Notes: a model not told the origin generated them from the sequence alone. A DNA stretch of 32,286 bases from Domibacillus aminovorans (GCF_001643235.1 NZ_LQWY01000008.1:1-32286); one strand, 5' to 3'; counted from the first letter of the stretch, positions 18,606 to 27,257 are shown. Made by a program: numbers and translations.

Positions 18606-20147
18606 TTAAGCGAATACGGGTTCTTTAAATTTCGCCAGTTTTTCAAGTGAAGATTTATCGACCTCTTCATGAAGACTGTTGCCGTGTGAATCCATTGTGA
18701 CAACAGCTGTAAATCCTTCAACGCGCAGATGCCACATCGCTTCTGGAATACCAAAGTTCATTAAGTCGACACCTTCTACGCCTTTAATGCAGTCCGCATA
18801 ATATTGCGCCGCGCCGCCGATTGCGTTCAAATAAACACCACCGTGCTCGCCAAGTGCTTTCAACGTTTTCGGACCCATGCCGCCTTTACCAATAACTGCA
18901 CGGATGCCGAATCGTTTCATAATGTCACCTTGATAAGGCTCTTCACGGATCGACGTTGTCGGGCCTGCTGCTTTCACGTGCCACTGTCCTTCTGCGTCTT
19001 TCAACATAACCGGTCCACAATGATAAATCACTTGCCCATTCAAATCAACAGGTGAATCATTTGTGCTTAAATATTTATGTATTGCGTCGCGTCCTGTGTA
19101 CATCATGCCGTTAATTTTCACGACATCGCCAACTTTAAGATCGCGAATCTGTTCTTCTGTAATCGGTGCCTGTAATGTGACAACACGGCTTTCCGATTTT
19201 ATTTCCTGCTCTTCTTTTTGTGCTGTATCAAATGATACGTCTTCCCCGTCCTGATAATACCATTCGTTAATTTCACCTGTTTCCGCATTAACGGATACAC
19301 CGAGACGGCGATACGCCCAGCAGTTATACGCAACAGATACAAAAAAGCTCGCAGGCAAACGGTTCATAACACCCACTTTACAGCCAAGCAAAGTCGTTTC
19401 GCCGCCAAATCCCATTGTACCGATGCCAAGCTCATTCGCATGCGTCATCACGTATTCTTCTAGTTTGCGCAAGTCCTCATTTTCGTTCACATCATCCACA
19501 CCGCGGAACAGCTGTGTTTTCGCTAGATCATAGCCTGAGGAGCGGTCGCCACCGATGCCAACACCTATGAATCCAGCTGAACAGCCTTGCCCCTGTGCCT
19601 GATAAACGGAGTGCATAATGCATTTGCGGATACCGTCAAGGTCACGTCCTGCTTTGCCGATTCCTTCAAGTTCGCATGGCAAGCTGTATTGAATGTTTTT
19701 GTTTTCACAGCCGCCGCCTTTTAAAATAAGACGTGCATCGATATAATCTTCTTCCCATTGTTCAAACTTAATAACTGGAGTCCCTAGGCCAAGGTTATTC
19801 CCACTGTTTGAACCATTTAATGAATCAACCGAGTTTGGACGAAGTTTTCCGTCTTTCGTTGCCTGCTCCATTGCCGCATAAATCGCTTTTTGAATTTGAA
19901 TCTGGTTTACACCCACCGGTGTTTTAATTTTGAACGTCGGCATGCCCGTATCCTGACAGATTGGTGAAATATTATCATCTGCCATTTTAATATTCGTTGT
20001 AATCGTATCCAGACTCATTGCCGCACGCGTGCCTGCATTTTCACGCTCTTTTGCCGCTTTCACCGCACGTCGGACATCTTTTGGAAGATTTGTTGATGTT
20101 TCCACAATCAACGTATACATACTTTGCTGTAACTGTTCATGATTCAC
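18606..20147 (-). CDS. fumA: Class I fumarate hydratase (iron-sulfur, single chain)
   Basis: A 513-residue cytosolic enzyme interconverting fumarate and malate in the TCA cycle. The N-terminal alpha domain (about 1-285) carries cysteines in SPICQDTGMP (Cys64), GGGCEN, GQGCSAGFIG and LLGCKVG, from which the [4Fe-4S] ligands are drawn. The C-terminal beta domain (about 310-513) has KINGMMYTGRDAIHKYL, VIGKGGMGPKTL and the GGAAQYYADCIKGVEGVDL block. Both domains are fused, as in typical class I enzymes. The start is GTG, seven bases after AGGAGG; the nearby ATG is out of frame. B. subtilis relies on a class II fumarase, so this is a difference. An oxygen-labile cluster enzyme may be sensitive to oxidants. 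Confidence 0.93.
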   Translation of the reverse strand: MNHEQLQQSMYTLIVETSTNLPKDVRRAVKAAKERENAGTRAAMSLDTITTNIKMADDNISPICQDTGMPTFKIKTPVGVNQIQIQKAIYAAMEQATKDGKLRPNSVDSLNGSNSGNNLGLGTPVIKFEQWEEDYIDARLILKGGGCENKNIQYSLPCELEGIGKAGRDLDGIRKCIMHSVYQAQGQGCSAGFIGVGIGGDRSSGYDLAKTQLFRGVDDVNENEDLRKLEEYVMTHANELGIGTMGFGGETTLLGCKVGVMNRLPASFFVSVAYNCWAYRRLGVSVNAETGEINEWYYQDGEDVSFDTAQKEEQEIKSESRVVTLQAPITEEQIRDLKVGDVVKINGMMYTGRDAIHKYLSTNDSPVDLNGQVIYHCGPVMLKDAEGQWHVKAAGPTTSIREEPYQGDIMKRFGIRAVIGKGGMGPKTLKALGEHGGVYLNAIGGAAQYYADCIKGVEGVDLMNFGIPEAMWHLRVEGFTAVVTMDSHGNSLHEEVDKSSLEKLAKFKEPVFA

Positions 20148-20455
20148 TTTAGTTCCTCCTCAAGAATTCTTATGTTTTAAAATGTTAACAATATTTCTAT
20201 TATAACGCTCCTCCGACACGTTTAAAAGAAAATTCAGCCACCTCTTTTTTCACAAAATCGAAGGCTACGTACGCATTATTCTGTCGCAATGCCTTTATTA
20301 GAAAGACTTGTAAGTCATGTAAAAACTTTCATTGAAACTAGATATCATAGTAATAGTGAAGGTGCTATTAAGTGATTAACTTCTGATTACTCAATCACAT
20401 TTTTAACCACTCATCTTGTTTTCTGACCACTCAATTACATTTTTGACCATTCATA
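20148..20455. other. Non-coding region upstream of fumarase
   Basis: About 300 bases without a supported gene. It holds the fumarase RBS, an AT-rich stretch that presumably includes the promoter (no clear -35/-10 pair identified), and a degenerate tandem repeat at 20385-20454. Confidence 0.6.
20385..20454. repeat. Degenerate 20-bp tandem repeat
   Basis: Units begin at 20385, 20405, 20425 and 20445 with the core GACCACTCA or variants. Every second unit is most alike: 20381-20414 and 20421-20454 agree at 29 of 34 positions. The last unit runs into the terminator at 20456. No coding potential is evident. Confidence 0.75.
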
Positions 20456-20491
20456 CAAAAACGCCTCAAAACCGGACCAGTTTTGAGGCGT
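20456..20491 (-). terminator. Terminator of the SE1561-family gene
   Basis: ACGCCTCAAAAC pairs with GTTTTGAGGCGT around CGGACCA. On the minus strand it is followed by TTTTGTATG. Confidence 0.88.
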
Positions 20492-20498
20492 TCCTTAT

Positions 20499-20678
20499 TT
20501 ACCCGCGTATACGGAATTGTTCACATTTCAATTCAATGTCATTGATCATCCCAATTAAGCGGTCAATATCTTCCACTTCCGTTTCTTCTGGATCAATCGA
20601 ATCCAGCACTTCCATGAAAATATTCAATCGTTTTTTTAAATATACAACTTGTGTTTCTTTATCATTGATAGGCTTCAA
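20499..20678 (-). CDS. SE1561 family small protein
   Basis: A 59-residue, acidic, entirely soluble protein on the minus strand: it starts MKPINDKETQVVYLKKRLN and continues with a conserved-looking block VLDSIDPEETEVEDIDRLI, then a tail with a single cysteine (LKCEQFR). This resembles the short SE1561-type proteins of staphylococci and bacilli, whose function is unknown. The start is TTG, about eight bases after GGGAAG, and no in-frame ATG precedes the conserved region. A strong terminator follows directly, which supports a real gene. It lies 19 bases downstream of the CaxA gene and may be cotranscribed with it. Confidence 0.8.
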   Translation of the reverse strand: MKPINDKETQVVYLKKRLNIFMEVLDSIDPEETEVEDIDRLIGMINDIELKCEQFRIRG

Positions 20679-20697
20679 ATGAGTATCTTCCCTTCTT

Positions 20698-21759
20698 TTA
20701 CAGCAAGTAAAAACCGATTCCCATGATGAAGTATGCAGCGAGGAGTGTCAACCCCTCAAACCAATTTGTTTCCCCATCATTTGAAATGCTGACCGCGAGA
20801 AAAACGGCTGTAATCATCGAAACAAGCTCTGGGATCGTAAATACAAGCGGCATTGGTGTCGGGAATAAAAGTGAAATTAACACAAGAACTGGTGCTACAA
20901 ACATTGCGACTTGCAATGTAGATCCGACCGCAATTTCAACTGCCACATCCATTTTGTTTTTCATTGCCATTAAAATCGCCGATGCATGCTCGGCTGCATT
21001 TCCGACAATCGCGACGATAATGACCCCAATGAAAAGCTCTGACCAGCCGAACTGTTCCCCGACTGCTGCAAACGTATGAACGAGACTTTCCGCTACATAG
21101 GCAACAGCAGCAGTGGCCACAAGCAAAATACCCATCGCTTTTTTCTTTCCCCACTCCGGCTCTTCTTCTTCGTGAGCTGCGTTTCCATGTCCTTCTAGTG
21201 CCGCATATACACCGCGATGCGTAACAAGTTTGAAAAATAAGCCAGCAAGATACAAAACGATCATGATAACCGAAATCCCGACACTTAAATTCAATGTTTT
21301 CGTTTCATTCATTGTCATTGAAAAAATTTCCGGAATAACAAACGCGACAACAACCGCAAAAATAAGCAAACCTGAATTGTGACGTGCATCATGTACACTG
21401 AACGTCTGTCTTTTAAATTTCAAGCCGCCTAAGAAAAATGACAACCCGGCAACAAGAAGCAAATTTCCAAGCACAGAACCGGTTAATGAAGCGAGTACGA
21501 CTCCTACAAGTCCCGCTTTTAACGAAAAAATAGAAATAATAAGTTCAACTGCATTTCCAAATGTTGCATTTAATAATCCGCCAATACGCGGGCCAACAAC
21601 GATTGCCAAACTTTCTGTCGCCCGTCCCATATAGCTTGATAGCGCAATAACCGTTACACTGCAAATAATAAACATGGCGACACTTGACCAGTGTAAAATT
21701 GACCCTGCGACCGTGAGCGGCACACCGACCGCAATCAATGCTGCAAATATTTTTCCCAT
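20698..21759 (-). CDS. chaA: Calcium/proton exchanger, CaxA/YfkE type
   Basis: A 353-residue inner-membrane cation antiporter with about 11 hydrophobic segments. The two inverted alpha-repeats of the CaCA superfamily are visible: GGLLNATFGNAVELIIS in the first half and GNAAEHASAILMA in the second, each with the acidic residue that binds the cation. This matches B. subtilis YfkE (ChaA), a Ca2+/H+ exchanger. I use ATG 21759 because GGAGAG lies upstream and the N-terminus (MGKIFAALIAVGVPLT) matches the family. A frame from 21816 adds 19 residues with poor RBS support. A 17-bp tandem duplication straddles this start. Confidence 0.92.
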   Translation of the reverse strand: MGKIFAALIAVGVPLTVAGSILHWSSVAMFIICSVTVIALSSYMGRATESLAIVVGPRIGGLLNATFGNAVELIISIFSLKAGLVGVVLASLTGSVLGNLLLVAGLSFFLGGLKFKRQTFSVHDARHNSGLLIFAVVVAFVIPEIFSMTMNETKTLNLSVGISVIMIVLYLAGLFFKLVTHRGVYAALEGHGNAAHEEEEPEWGKKKAMGILLVATAAVAYVAESLVHTFAAVGEQFGWSELFIGVIIVAIVGNAAEHASAILMAMKNKMDVAVEIAVGSTLQVAMFVAPVLVLISLLFPTPMPLVFTIPELVSMITAVFLAVSISNDGETNWFEGLTLLAAYFIMGIGFYLL

Positions 21760-21788
21760 AATCCCACTCTCCCCATAATCCCACTCTC
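21755..21788. repeat. 17-bp tandem duplication at the exchanger start codon
   Basis: CCCATAATCCCACTCTC occurs twice head to tail (21755-21771 and 21772-21788). On the coding strand each copy contains GAGAGTGGGATT-ATGGG, so RBS and ATG are duplicated. Because 17 is not a multiple of three, the two ATGs are in different frames. Confidence 0.9.
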
Positions 21789-21859
21789 CATGAATCAAAG
21801 TAAATAGCACATCCATCTATCCTTACCCACTATTTACTTTTTTTACACGAAGAAGATCA

Positions 21860-22240
21860 TTATTTTATCTCAAATGTTTCTTCCACTTCAATCGCCGGGA
21901 TAACAGATTGTACCATCGAGCAGTTTTTCCGCGTTAATTCGAGTGCTTTTTTTACTTTTTCTTCTTTTAACCCGATCCCTTTAATAATGAAATGAACTGA
22001 TATTTTTTCTACTCGATCCGCTTCATCATGATTGCGCTTTACGTCTGTTTGAATTGTAATATCCTCAATCTCAATACGCTGCTTTGCAAAAATTTTGCGT
22101 AAAACACCACCGCTGCAAACAGCTACAGATGATACTAGCAGCTGGTATGGACGAAACCCGTGCTCCTCGTCTCCTGAAATATCAAGTTTTCCATAAGGGA
22201 ATTCAGCGGTAAATCCACTTTCTTTCATTTTAAATTCCAT
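21860..22240 (-). CDS. OsmC family protein
   Basis: A 126-residue OsmC/Ohr-superfamily protein, which are thiol-dependent hydroperoxide reductases or relatives. The two conserved redox cysteines are present (SVAVCSGG, about residue 41, and RKNCSMVQ, about 107), as is the helix RPYQLLVSS. It looks closest to the YhfA-like branch, so peroxidase activity is not certain. The start is ATG 22240, six bases after AAAAGGAGTG; the GTG at 22249 lies within the RBS. It is divergent from the metal ATPase with a PerR box in between. The box is about 70 bases upstream of the OsmC promoter, so control by PerR is less likely for this gene. Confidence 0.9.
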   Translation of the reverse strand: MEFKMKESGFTAEFPYGKLDISGDEEHGFRPYQLLVSSVAVCSGGVLRKIFAKQRIEIEDITIQTDVKRNHDEADRVEKISVHFIIKGIGLKEEKVKKALELTRKNCSMVQSVIPAIEVEETFEIK

Positions 22241-22264
22241 ATTAAACACTCCTTTTTCATTTTT

Positions 22265-22293
22265 ATTCTATCCAATCGACGCAATTGCGCCAA
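22265..22293 (-). promoter_or_regulatory. Promoter of the OsmC gene
   Basis: Minus-strand TTGGCG (22288-22293) and TAGAAT (22265-22270) are separated by 17 bases. Confidence 0.55.
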
Positions 22294-22303
22294 CTAAAAT
22301 TGC

Positions 22304-22331
22304 TTGCATCGTATAATTTATATGATATAAT
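22304..22331 (+). promoter_or_regulatory. Promoter of the metal ATPase gene
   Basis: TTGCAT (22304-22309) and a perfect TATAAT (22326-22331) are separated by 16 bases. The PerR box begins nine bases after the -10, the same geometry as at perR. Confidence 0.55.
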
Positions 22332-22340
22332 CAATTTACA

Positions 22341-22355
22341 TTATAATAATTATAA
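22341..22355. promoter_or_regulatory. Perfect PerR box
   Basis: TTATAATAATTATAA matches the PerR consensus TTATAATnATTATAA at every position. It overlaps the predicted transcription start of the ATPase gene. The B. subtilis P1B-4 ATPase gene pfeT (zosA) is a known PerR target, so site and gene support each other. Confidence 0.92.
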
Positions 22356-22387
22356 AGTAAAAATGAATCTATTCTAATTGATACACC

Positions 22388-22413
22388 TTATCATTAAAGG
22401 TTTTTAATGATAA
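22388..22413 (+). promoter_or_regulatory. Inverted repeat in the ATPase leader
   Basis: TTATCATTAAA and TTTAATGATAA are perfect 11-base complements around GGTT. A second palindrome, GAAGATGATCTTC, follows at about 22424-22436, just before the RBS. They could be an operator for another metal regulator or an RNA hairpin; the sequence does not decide. Confidence 0.5.
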
Positions 22414-22465
22414 ACGTGTTTTCTGAAGATGATCTTCATTCTCAATTATAAAAGGAGGAAACAAG

Positions 22466-24373
22466 ATGACTACTTACACTGAGAATGCTCCGCTTCAAAC
22501 CAGCCTGTTCGATAAATTGAAACCGCATCTCGAATTAATCGCTGCCCTGTTCAGCGGTGTGCTTATTCTCACCGGCTGGATACTTGATCAAAATGGAGTA
22601 GAAGCGATGTCTGTTGTTGCCTATTTATCGGCATTTGTCATTGGCGGTTTTGCAAAAGCAAAAGAAGGCATTGAAGAAACGATTAAAAATAAAGAATTAA
22701 ATGTGGAAATGCTGATGATTTTAGCAGCGGCTGGTTCCGCTGCAATCGGATACTGGACAGAAGGCGCCATTTTAATTTTTATTTTCGCCGTCAGCGGGGC
22801 GCTTGAAACGTATACGTTAAATAAAAGCCAGCGAGAAATATCAGCGTTAATGGATATTCAGCCTGACACAGCGTTGCTCGTCCGTGATGGCATAGAAGAA
22901 AAAGTGCATGTGTCTGAATTGACACGCGGTGATATGATCGTCGTCAAGCCGGGTGAACGTGTACCGGCAGATGGTGTCCTAACTAAAGGACATACGACGA
23001 TTGATGAAACTGCGATTACCGGTGAGTCGATTCCAGTATCAAAAGAAGCAGGCACTGATGTGTTTGCCGGTACAGTGAATATGACCGGTTCTGTTTACAT
23101 TGAAGTAACAAAAAGGTCTGATGAAACGTTATTTCAAAAAATTATTGATCTCGTTCAATCGGCGCAAAGTGAAAAATCACCTTCCCAGCAGTTCATTGAA
23201 AAATTTGAAGGCACATATGTAAAAGTGGTATTGATTGTGGTCGCTGTCATGATGTTTCTTCCCCATTTCTTTCTTGGCTGGAGCTGGACAGAGACATTTT
23301 ACCGAGCGATGGTACTGCTTGTTGTCGCATCACCATGTGCACTCGTTGCATCGATTATGCCGGCGACATTGTCGGCTATTTCTAGCGGTGCCCGCAGCGG
23401 GATTCTGTTTAAAGGCGGAGCCCATCTAGAGAATCTGAGTCATGTAAAAGCGATCGCGTTTGATAAAACAGGTACGTTAACACGTGGTAAACCGGAAGTA
23501 ACAGACATTATCATCCGCAAAGGATTAAACCGTGATTCTTTATTGAAAGTGTCCGCTTCCATCGAAAGCCGGTCAAATCATCCGCTTGCTCGCGCTGTCG
23601 TTCGTTACGTGCAAAATGAACAGATTCCATTTTCTCCTCCTGATCATCTTGAAGACGTTGCCGGATGGGGAGTAAAAGGCACGATTGATCAAAAAGAATG
23701 GAAAATCGGGAAAGCAGCTTTTGTCGGAAAAGAAGAAGCTGATGCATTCGCAAACGGTGCGTCATTAGTGTTTGCTGAGGATGGTAAAACGACGATTTTT
23801 GTGGCCGATCATGAGGGGATAGCGGCTGTCATTGCACTAAAAGATATCATTCGTGATGAAACGAAGCAGGCGCTAAAAATATTGCAGGATGAAGGTATTT
23901 TCACCATTATGTTAACCGGGGATAGCGAAAAAACAGCAAAAGCGATCGCTGCTGAAACAGCACTTGGCTCTTATATTGCCCAATGTTTACCGGAGCATAA
24001 AGTAAATCACGTGAAAGACTTGCTTGAAAAATACGGTACGGTTGCAATGGTTGGTGACGGAATCAACGATGCGCCAGCACTGGCAACAGCATCTGTCGGG
24101 ATTGCGATGGGTGAAGGATCTGACGTGGCGCTTGAGACAGCTGATGTTGTCTTAATGAAAAATGATTTACCGAAAATTGCCGAAGCTATTAAGCTATCCC
24201 GCAAAATGCAACGAATTGTGAAACAAAATGTGATCTTCTCTATTTCAGTAATCTCGTTATTAATCATCTCAAACTTCTTTCAAGTGCTTGATTTGCCATT
24301 CGGCGTTCTTGGACATGAAGGCAGCACAATCCTCGTTATTTTAAATGGCCTGCGCCTTTTAAAACGAACATAA
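22466..24373 (+). CDS. pfeT: P1B-4-type metal-exporting ATPase (PfeT/ZosA-like)
   Basis: A 635-residue P-type ATPase that pumps a divalent transition metal out of the cell. No N-terminal metal-binding domain is present. Motifs are TGES (185-188), SPC in the metal-binding membrane helix (289-291), phosphorylated Asp333 in DKTGTLT, the HP motif in SNHPLA, GDGINDAP, and HEGST near the C-terminus. SPC with HEGxT is the P1B-4 signature; B. subtilis PfeT of this class exports Fe(II). AAAGGAGG lies seven bases before the ATG. The perfect PerR box upstream predicts induction by peroxide and links it to iron. Zinc or cobalt remain possible substrates. Confidence 0.9.
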   Translation: MTTYTENAPLQTSLFDKLKPHLELIAALFSGVLILTGWILDQNGVEAMSVVAYLSAFVIGGFAKAKEGIEETIKNKELNVEMLMILAAAGSAAIGYWTEGAILIFIFAVSGALETYTLNKSQREISALMDIQPDTALLVRDGIEEKVHVSELTRGDMIVVKPGERVPADGVLTKGHTTIDETAITGESIPVSKEAGTDVFAGTVNMTGSVYIEVTKRSDETLFQKIIDLVQSAQSEKSPSQQFIEKFEGTYVKVVLIVVAVMMFLPHFFLGWSWTETFYRAMVLLVVASPCALVASIMPATLSAISSGARSGILFKGGAHLENLSHVKAIAFDKTGTLTRGKPEVTDIIIRKGLNRDSLLKVSASIESRSNHPLARAVVRYVQNEQIPFSPPDHLEDVAGWGVKGTIDQKEWKIGKAAFVGKEEADAFANGASLVFAEDGKTTIFVADHEGIAAVIALKDIIRDETKQALKILQDEGIFTIMLTGDSEKTAKAIAAETALGSYIAQCLPEHKVNHVKDLLEKYGTVAMVGDGINDAPALATASVGIAMGEGSDVALETADVVLMKNDLPKIAEAIKLSRKMQRIVKQNVIFSISVISLLIISNFFQVLDLPFGVLGHEGSTILVILNGLRLLKRT

Positions 24374-24412
24374 AAAACCCCGTTTGAGCTTCTCCGCTCA
24401 AGCGGGGTTTTA
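24373..24412. terminator. Bidirectional terminator between pfeT and the YihY gene
   Basis: AAAACCCCG-TTTGAGC pairs with GCTCAAG-CGGGGTTTT around a six-base loop, with A and T tracts on both sides. Confidence 0.92.
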
Positions 24413-24414
24413 TT

Positions 24415-25260
24415 TTAGACCATTCCTCGTTTTTGATCGTTGCGCAGCGCATTAATTTCACCACCGACTAAAATGATCATCGCCGATAAATACAGCCAGA
24501 TCATTAAGATAATGACGCCCCCAATACTTCCATATGTAGCAGAGTAATTACCAAAATTGTTGACATAAAATGAAAAGCCAAGCGATACAATAATCCAACC
24601 GAGTGCAGCAAATATTGCTCCTGGAAAAACAGTCATGCATTTTACCTTTAAGTTCGGGGCCAAGTAATAAAGACCGACAAACACAAGGAATAAGACAATA
24701 GGAGGAAACAGGAACCTGATCCATGTCCAAATAATGACAAACTGCTCACCCATACCAAGAAATTCAAACGCGAATTCGCCAATTTGCTGACCGAACACGA
24801 GCAAAATAAGCATCACCGCAATAATAAAAATAAACGCGAATGTGAGCAAAATAGACAAGCCACGTGCGTGATAAAACGCGCGTGTTTCCTTCACGTCATA
24901 CGCATAGTTCAGCCCTTTAATAACGGCATTCATCGCATTGGAAGCGGACCAAATAGTCCCGAGAATACCGACAGACAACAGGCCGCCATTTTGATAAGTT
25001 GCCACTTCTTGAATCGTATCTTGAATCATACTCAATGAATCCGCTGGAGCAAAATCTTTAATAATATTAAAGATTTCATCCGGATCAATCGGCAAGTACC
25101 CAAGCAGCGTCACCATAAAGAGCAGGAGCGGGAATATGGAGAGCAGAAAAAAATACGCCATTTGTGCTCCAACGCCCGGCACATCAGATGCTTTAATTCT
25201 CCTTACTAAATGCTTAAAGAAGATCCGAAGTTCTGTTTTTTTCTCTGTATGTTCTGCCAA
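24415..25260 (-). CDS. yfkH: YihY/BrkB family membrane protein (YfkH)
   Basis: A 281-residue polytopic protein with about six membrane segments, starting after a basic cytoplasmic N-terminus. Family blocks are GAQMAYFFLLSIFPLLLF, GTIWSASNAMNAVIKGLN and YLAPNLKVKCMTVFPGAI. The family was once called ribonuclease BN, but its actual role is unknown. The start is TTG, eight bases after GGAGGG. The YtxH-like gene lies 18 bases upstream on the same strand, so they probably form an operon. Confidence 0.9.
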   Translation of the reverse strand: MAEHTEKKTELRIFFKHLVRRIKASDVPGVGAQMAYFFLLSIFPLLLFMVTLLGYLPIDPDEIFNIIKDFAPADSLSMIQDTIQEVATYQNGGLLSVGILGTIWSASNAMNAVIKGLNYAYDVKETRAFYHARGLSILLTFAFIFIIAVMLILLVFGQQIGEFAFEFLGMGEQFVIIWTWIRFLFPPIVLFLVFVGLYYLAPNLKVKCMTVFPGAIFAALGWIIVSLGFSFYVNNFGNYSATYGSIGGVIILMIWLYLSAMIILVGGEINALRNDQKRGMV

Positions 25261-25278
25261 AACTGCTTCCCTCCGATA

Positions 25279-25629
25279 TTATGACGGCGATTGTGCGCTG
25301 TCAGCAGAAGCCGCCGGATTTTGTCCCTCCGGTAGAAAGGTTGTTTTGGTTTCATTGACAAGCTCTTTCACTTCCGGTGTCAATTCTTTCAAATTATCCA
25401 CTTTATCTTTAATAAATGCCACATCTTCATTAATTTTTTGAGCTGTTGTCGTTGCACGGTCGATCAACTCCCTTGATGATGCCGTTAACTGCTCCGGATC
25501 TTTCGCAAGCGCAACTAAATACTGTGCCCACGAAGACATTTCATTACGCGTATTCCGGTCTAGAAGTGCGATGACACCTCCGACTGCTGCGCCTACTGCT
25601 ACACTAACAAAAAATTTACTTTTTCCCAT
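25279..25629 (-). CDS. YtxH-domain protein
   Basis: A 116-residue protein with one N-terminal hydrophobic segment (about 7-23, VSVAVGAAVGGVIALL) followed by a helical, charged, coiled-coil-like region (about 30-95) and an Ala/Ser/Pro-rich tail. This is the YtxH architecture, found in small general-stress-associated proteins of Bacillus. AAAGGATGA lies six bases before the ATG. It is the first gene of a likely operon with yfkH. Its function is unknown. Confidence 0.8.
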   Translation of the reverse strand: MGKSKFFVSVAVGAAVGGVIALLDRNTRNEMSSWAQYLVALAKDPEQLTASSRELIDRATTTAQKINEDVAFIKDKVDNLKELTPEVKELVNETKTTFLPEGQNPAASADSAQSPS

Positions 25630-25811
25630 TAAATATTCATCCTTTCTTTATCTCAATACAACATGTATTCGGCTGATACAATCTATTTTCCTTTTTACTG
25701 TTGAAGCTTTTCCCCTTTTGTTGAAATTCGAAACACAAAGTCATCGAAATTAATTTTTATTTAAAGTGTATCTATTTTTTCAGAATAGTCTATCTAATGA
25801 GGTGGATTTTT

Positions 25812-27161
25812 ATGGATCATGATGGATTATTAGAACTACTTAGAAGCATCAGCTCATTTATCTGGGGACCGCCGCTTTTAATTTTTATTGTTGGTACAGG
25901 AATTTACCTTACCTTTCGGATTGGTTTTCTTCAAATTCGTCTTCTTCCATATTCATTAAAGCTTGCGTTTAGTAAAAATCAGGACAAGAATTCTGAAGGC
26001 GATATTTCACACTTTCAAGCGTTAATGACTGCACTTGCAGCGACAATTGGAACCGGAAATATCGTCGGTGTCGCGACAGCTATCTTAATCGGTGGTCCCG
26101 GCGCATTGTTCTGGATGTGGATGAGCGCATTTTTTGGGATGGCAACGAAATATGCGGAAGCTGTTCTTGCTGTTAAATACCGTGTGCAGGACGAAGATGG
26201 CGAAATGTCCGGGGGACCGATGTATTATCTTGAACGTGGTCTCAACCAAAAATGGCTTGGTGTCTTGTTCGCTTTATTCGGTGCCATTGCCGCTTTTGGA
26301 ATCGGAAACCTTGTGCAGGCAAACTCGGTTGCGAGTGTTGCGAAATCTACATTTGACGTACCTACCTGGATTACAGGTATTGTCTTAACAATCTTCAGTG
26401 CACTTGTACTGCTTGGCGGCATTAAAAGCATTGGACGCGTTGCAGCCTTTTTCGTCCCATTCATGGCTGCATTTTATGTGATTGCCGGTTTGATCGTGTT
26501 GTTCATAAATATGACAGAAATTCCTGCTGCTATAGTACTTATTTTGACAGATGCGTTTACTGGAGAAGCAGTGGCTGGCGGCGCGATCGGTACTGTCATT
26601 CGTTACGGCGTCGCGCGCGGTGTATTCTCAAATGAAGCCGGGCTCGGTTCTGCTTCCATTGCGGCGGCAGCTGCAAAAACGGATATGCCAGCCCGTCAGG
26701 CACTCGTTTCGATGACACAAGTCTTTATTGATACGATCGTCCTCTGTTCAATTACAGGACTGACAATTGTCCTTGCTGGTCAGTACGATTCCGGACTTGA
26801 AGGAAGCGAACTCACAACAGCTTCATTTAATATATTCCTTGGCTCTGCCGGTTCATATATCGTAGCCATTGGACTCTTGTTCTTCGCTTCAGCGACGATT
26901 ATCGGCTGGTCGTATTATGGAGAAAAGTGTTTCACTTACTTATTCAGTAAAGAAATCGTAAAGTATTATCGGATCGTGTTCGTTCTCGCTGTATTCATTG
27001 GTGCTGTGACAAGCCTTGATCTTGTCTGGACGTTCTCAGATATTATGAATGGTTTAATGGCTTTACCAAATTTAATTGGTCTTCTCGGACTATCGGGTGT
27101 CGTCGTTGCTGAAACACGTCAAATTCTCAAAAAGATTCAAAAAGAAAAACGCGCTGCTTAA
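25812..27161 (+). CDS. Sodium:alanine/glycine symporter (AGCS family)
   Basis: A 449-residue amino acid transporter that uses a sodium gradient to import alanine, glycine or a related amino acid. It has about 11 membrane segments and the family signatures [11 protein letters not shown] and [19 protein letters not shown]. Length is typical. I start at ATG 25812 because GAGGTGG lies six bases upstream; the ATG at 25797 is itself part of that RBS region. B. subtilis has several paralogues (AlsT, YrbD, YflA and others), so I give no symbol. No T-box or riboswitch is seen in the 180 bases upstream. Confidence 0.92.
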   Translation: MDHDGLLELLRSISSFIWGPPLLIFIVGTGIYLTFRIGFLQIRLLPYSLKLAFSKNQDKNSEGDISHFQALMTALAATIGTGNIVGVATAILIGGPGALFWMWMSAFFGMATKYAEAVLAVKYRVQDEDGEMSGGPMYYLERGLNQKWLGVLFALFGAIAAFGIGNLVQANSVASVAKSTFDVPTWITGIVLTIFSALVLLGGIKSIGRVAAFFVPFMAAFYVIAGLIVLFINMTEIPAAIVLILTDAFTGEAVAGGAIGTVIRYGVARGVFSNEAGLGSASIAAAAAKTDMPARQALVSMTQVFIDTIVLCSITGLTIVLAGQYDSGLEGSELTTASFNIFLGSAGSYIVAIGLLFFASATIIGWSYYGEKCFTYLFSKEIVKYYRIVFVLAVFIGAVTSLDLVWTFSDIMNGLMALPNLIGLLGLSGVVVAETRQILKKIQKEKRAA

Positions 27162-27200
27162 TAAAAAACGCGCTATATTTGCTAGGGGCTTTTTATCTTA

Positions 27201-27229
27201 TTGACAAGATAAAAAAATCATGGAATGAT
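27201..27229 (+). promoter_or_regulatory. Candidate yfkK promoter
   Basis: A consensus TTGACA (27201-27206) and AATGAT (27224-27229) are 17 bases apart. The -35 lies in the loop of a weak AT-rich hairpin (27190-27216) that could terminate the symporter gene. Confidence 0.4.
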
Positions 27230-27257
27230 TATAAAAAATGAAAAAGGTGACATAACA

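Noticed and set aside
25707-25736. Sigma-B-like GTTTCG and GGGGAA elements upstream of the YtxH gene
   Set aside because: The -10 is poor. It is suggestive only because YtxH-type genes are often stress genes.
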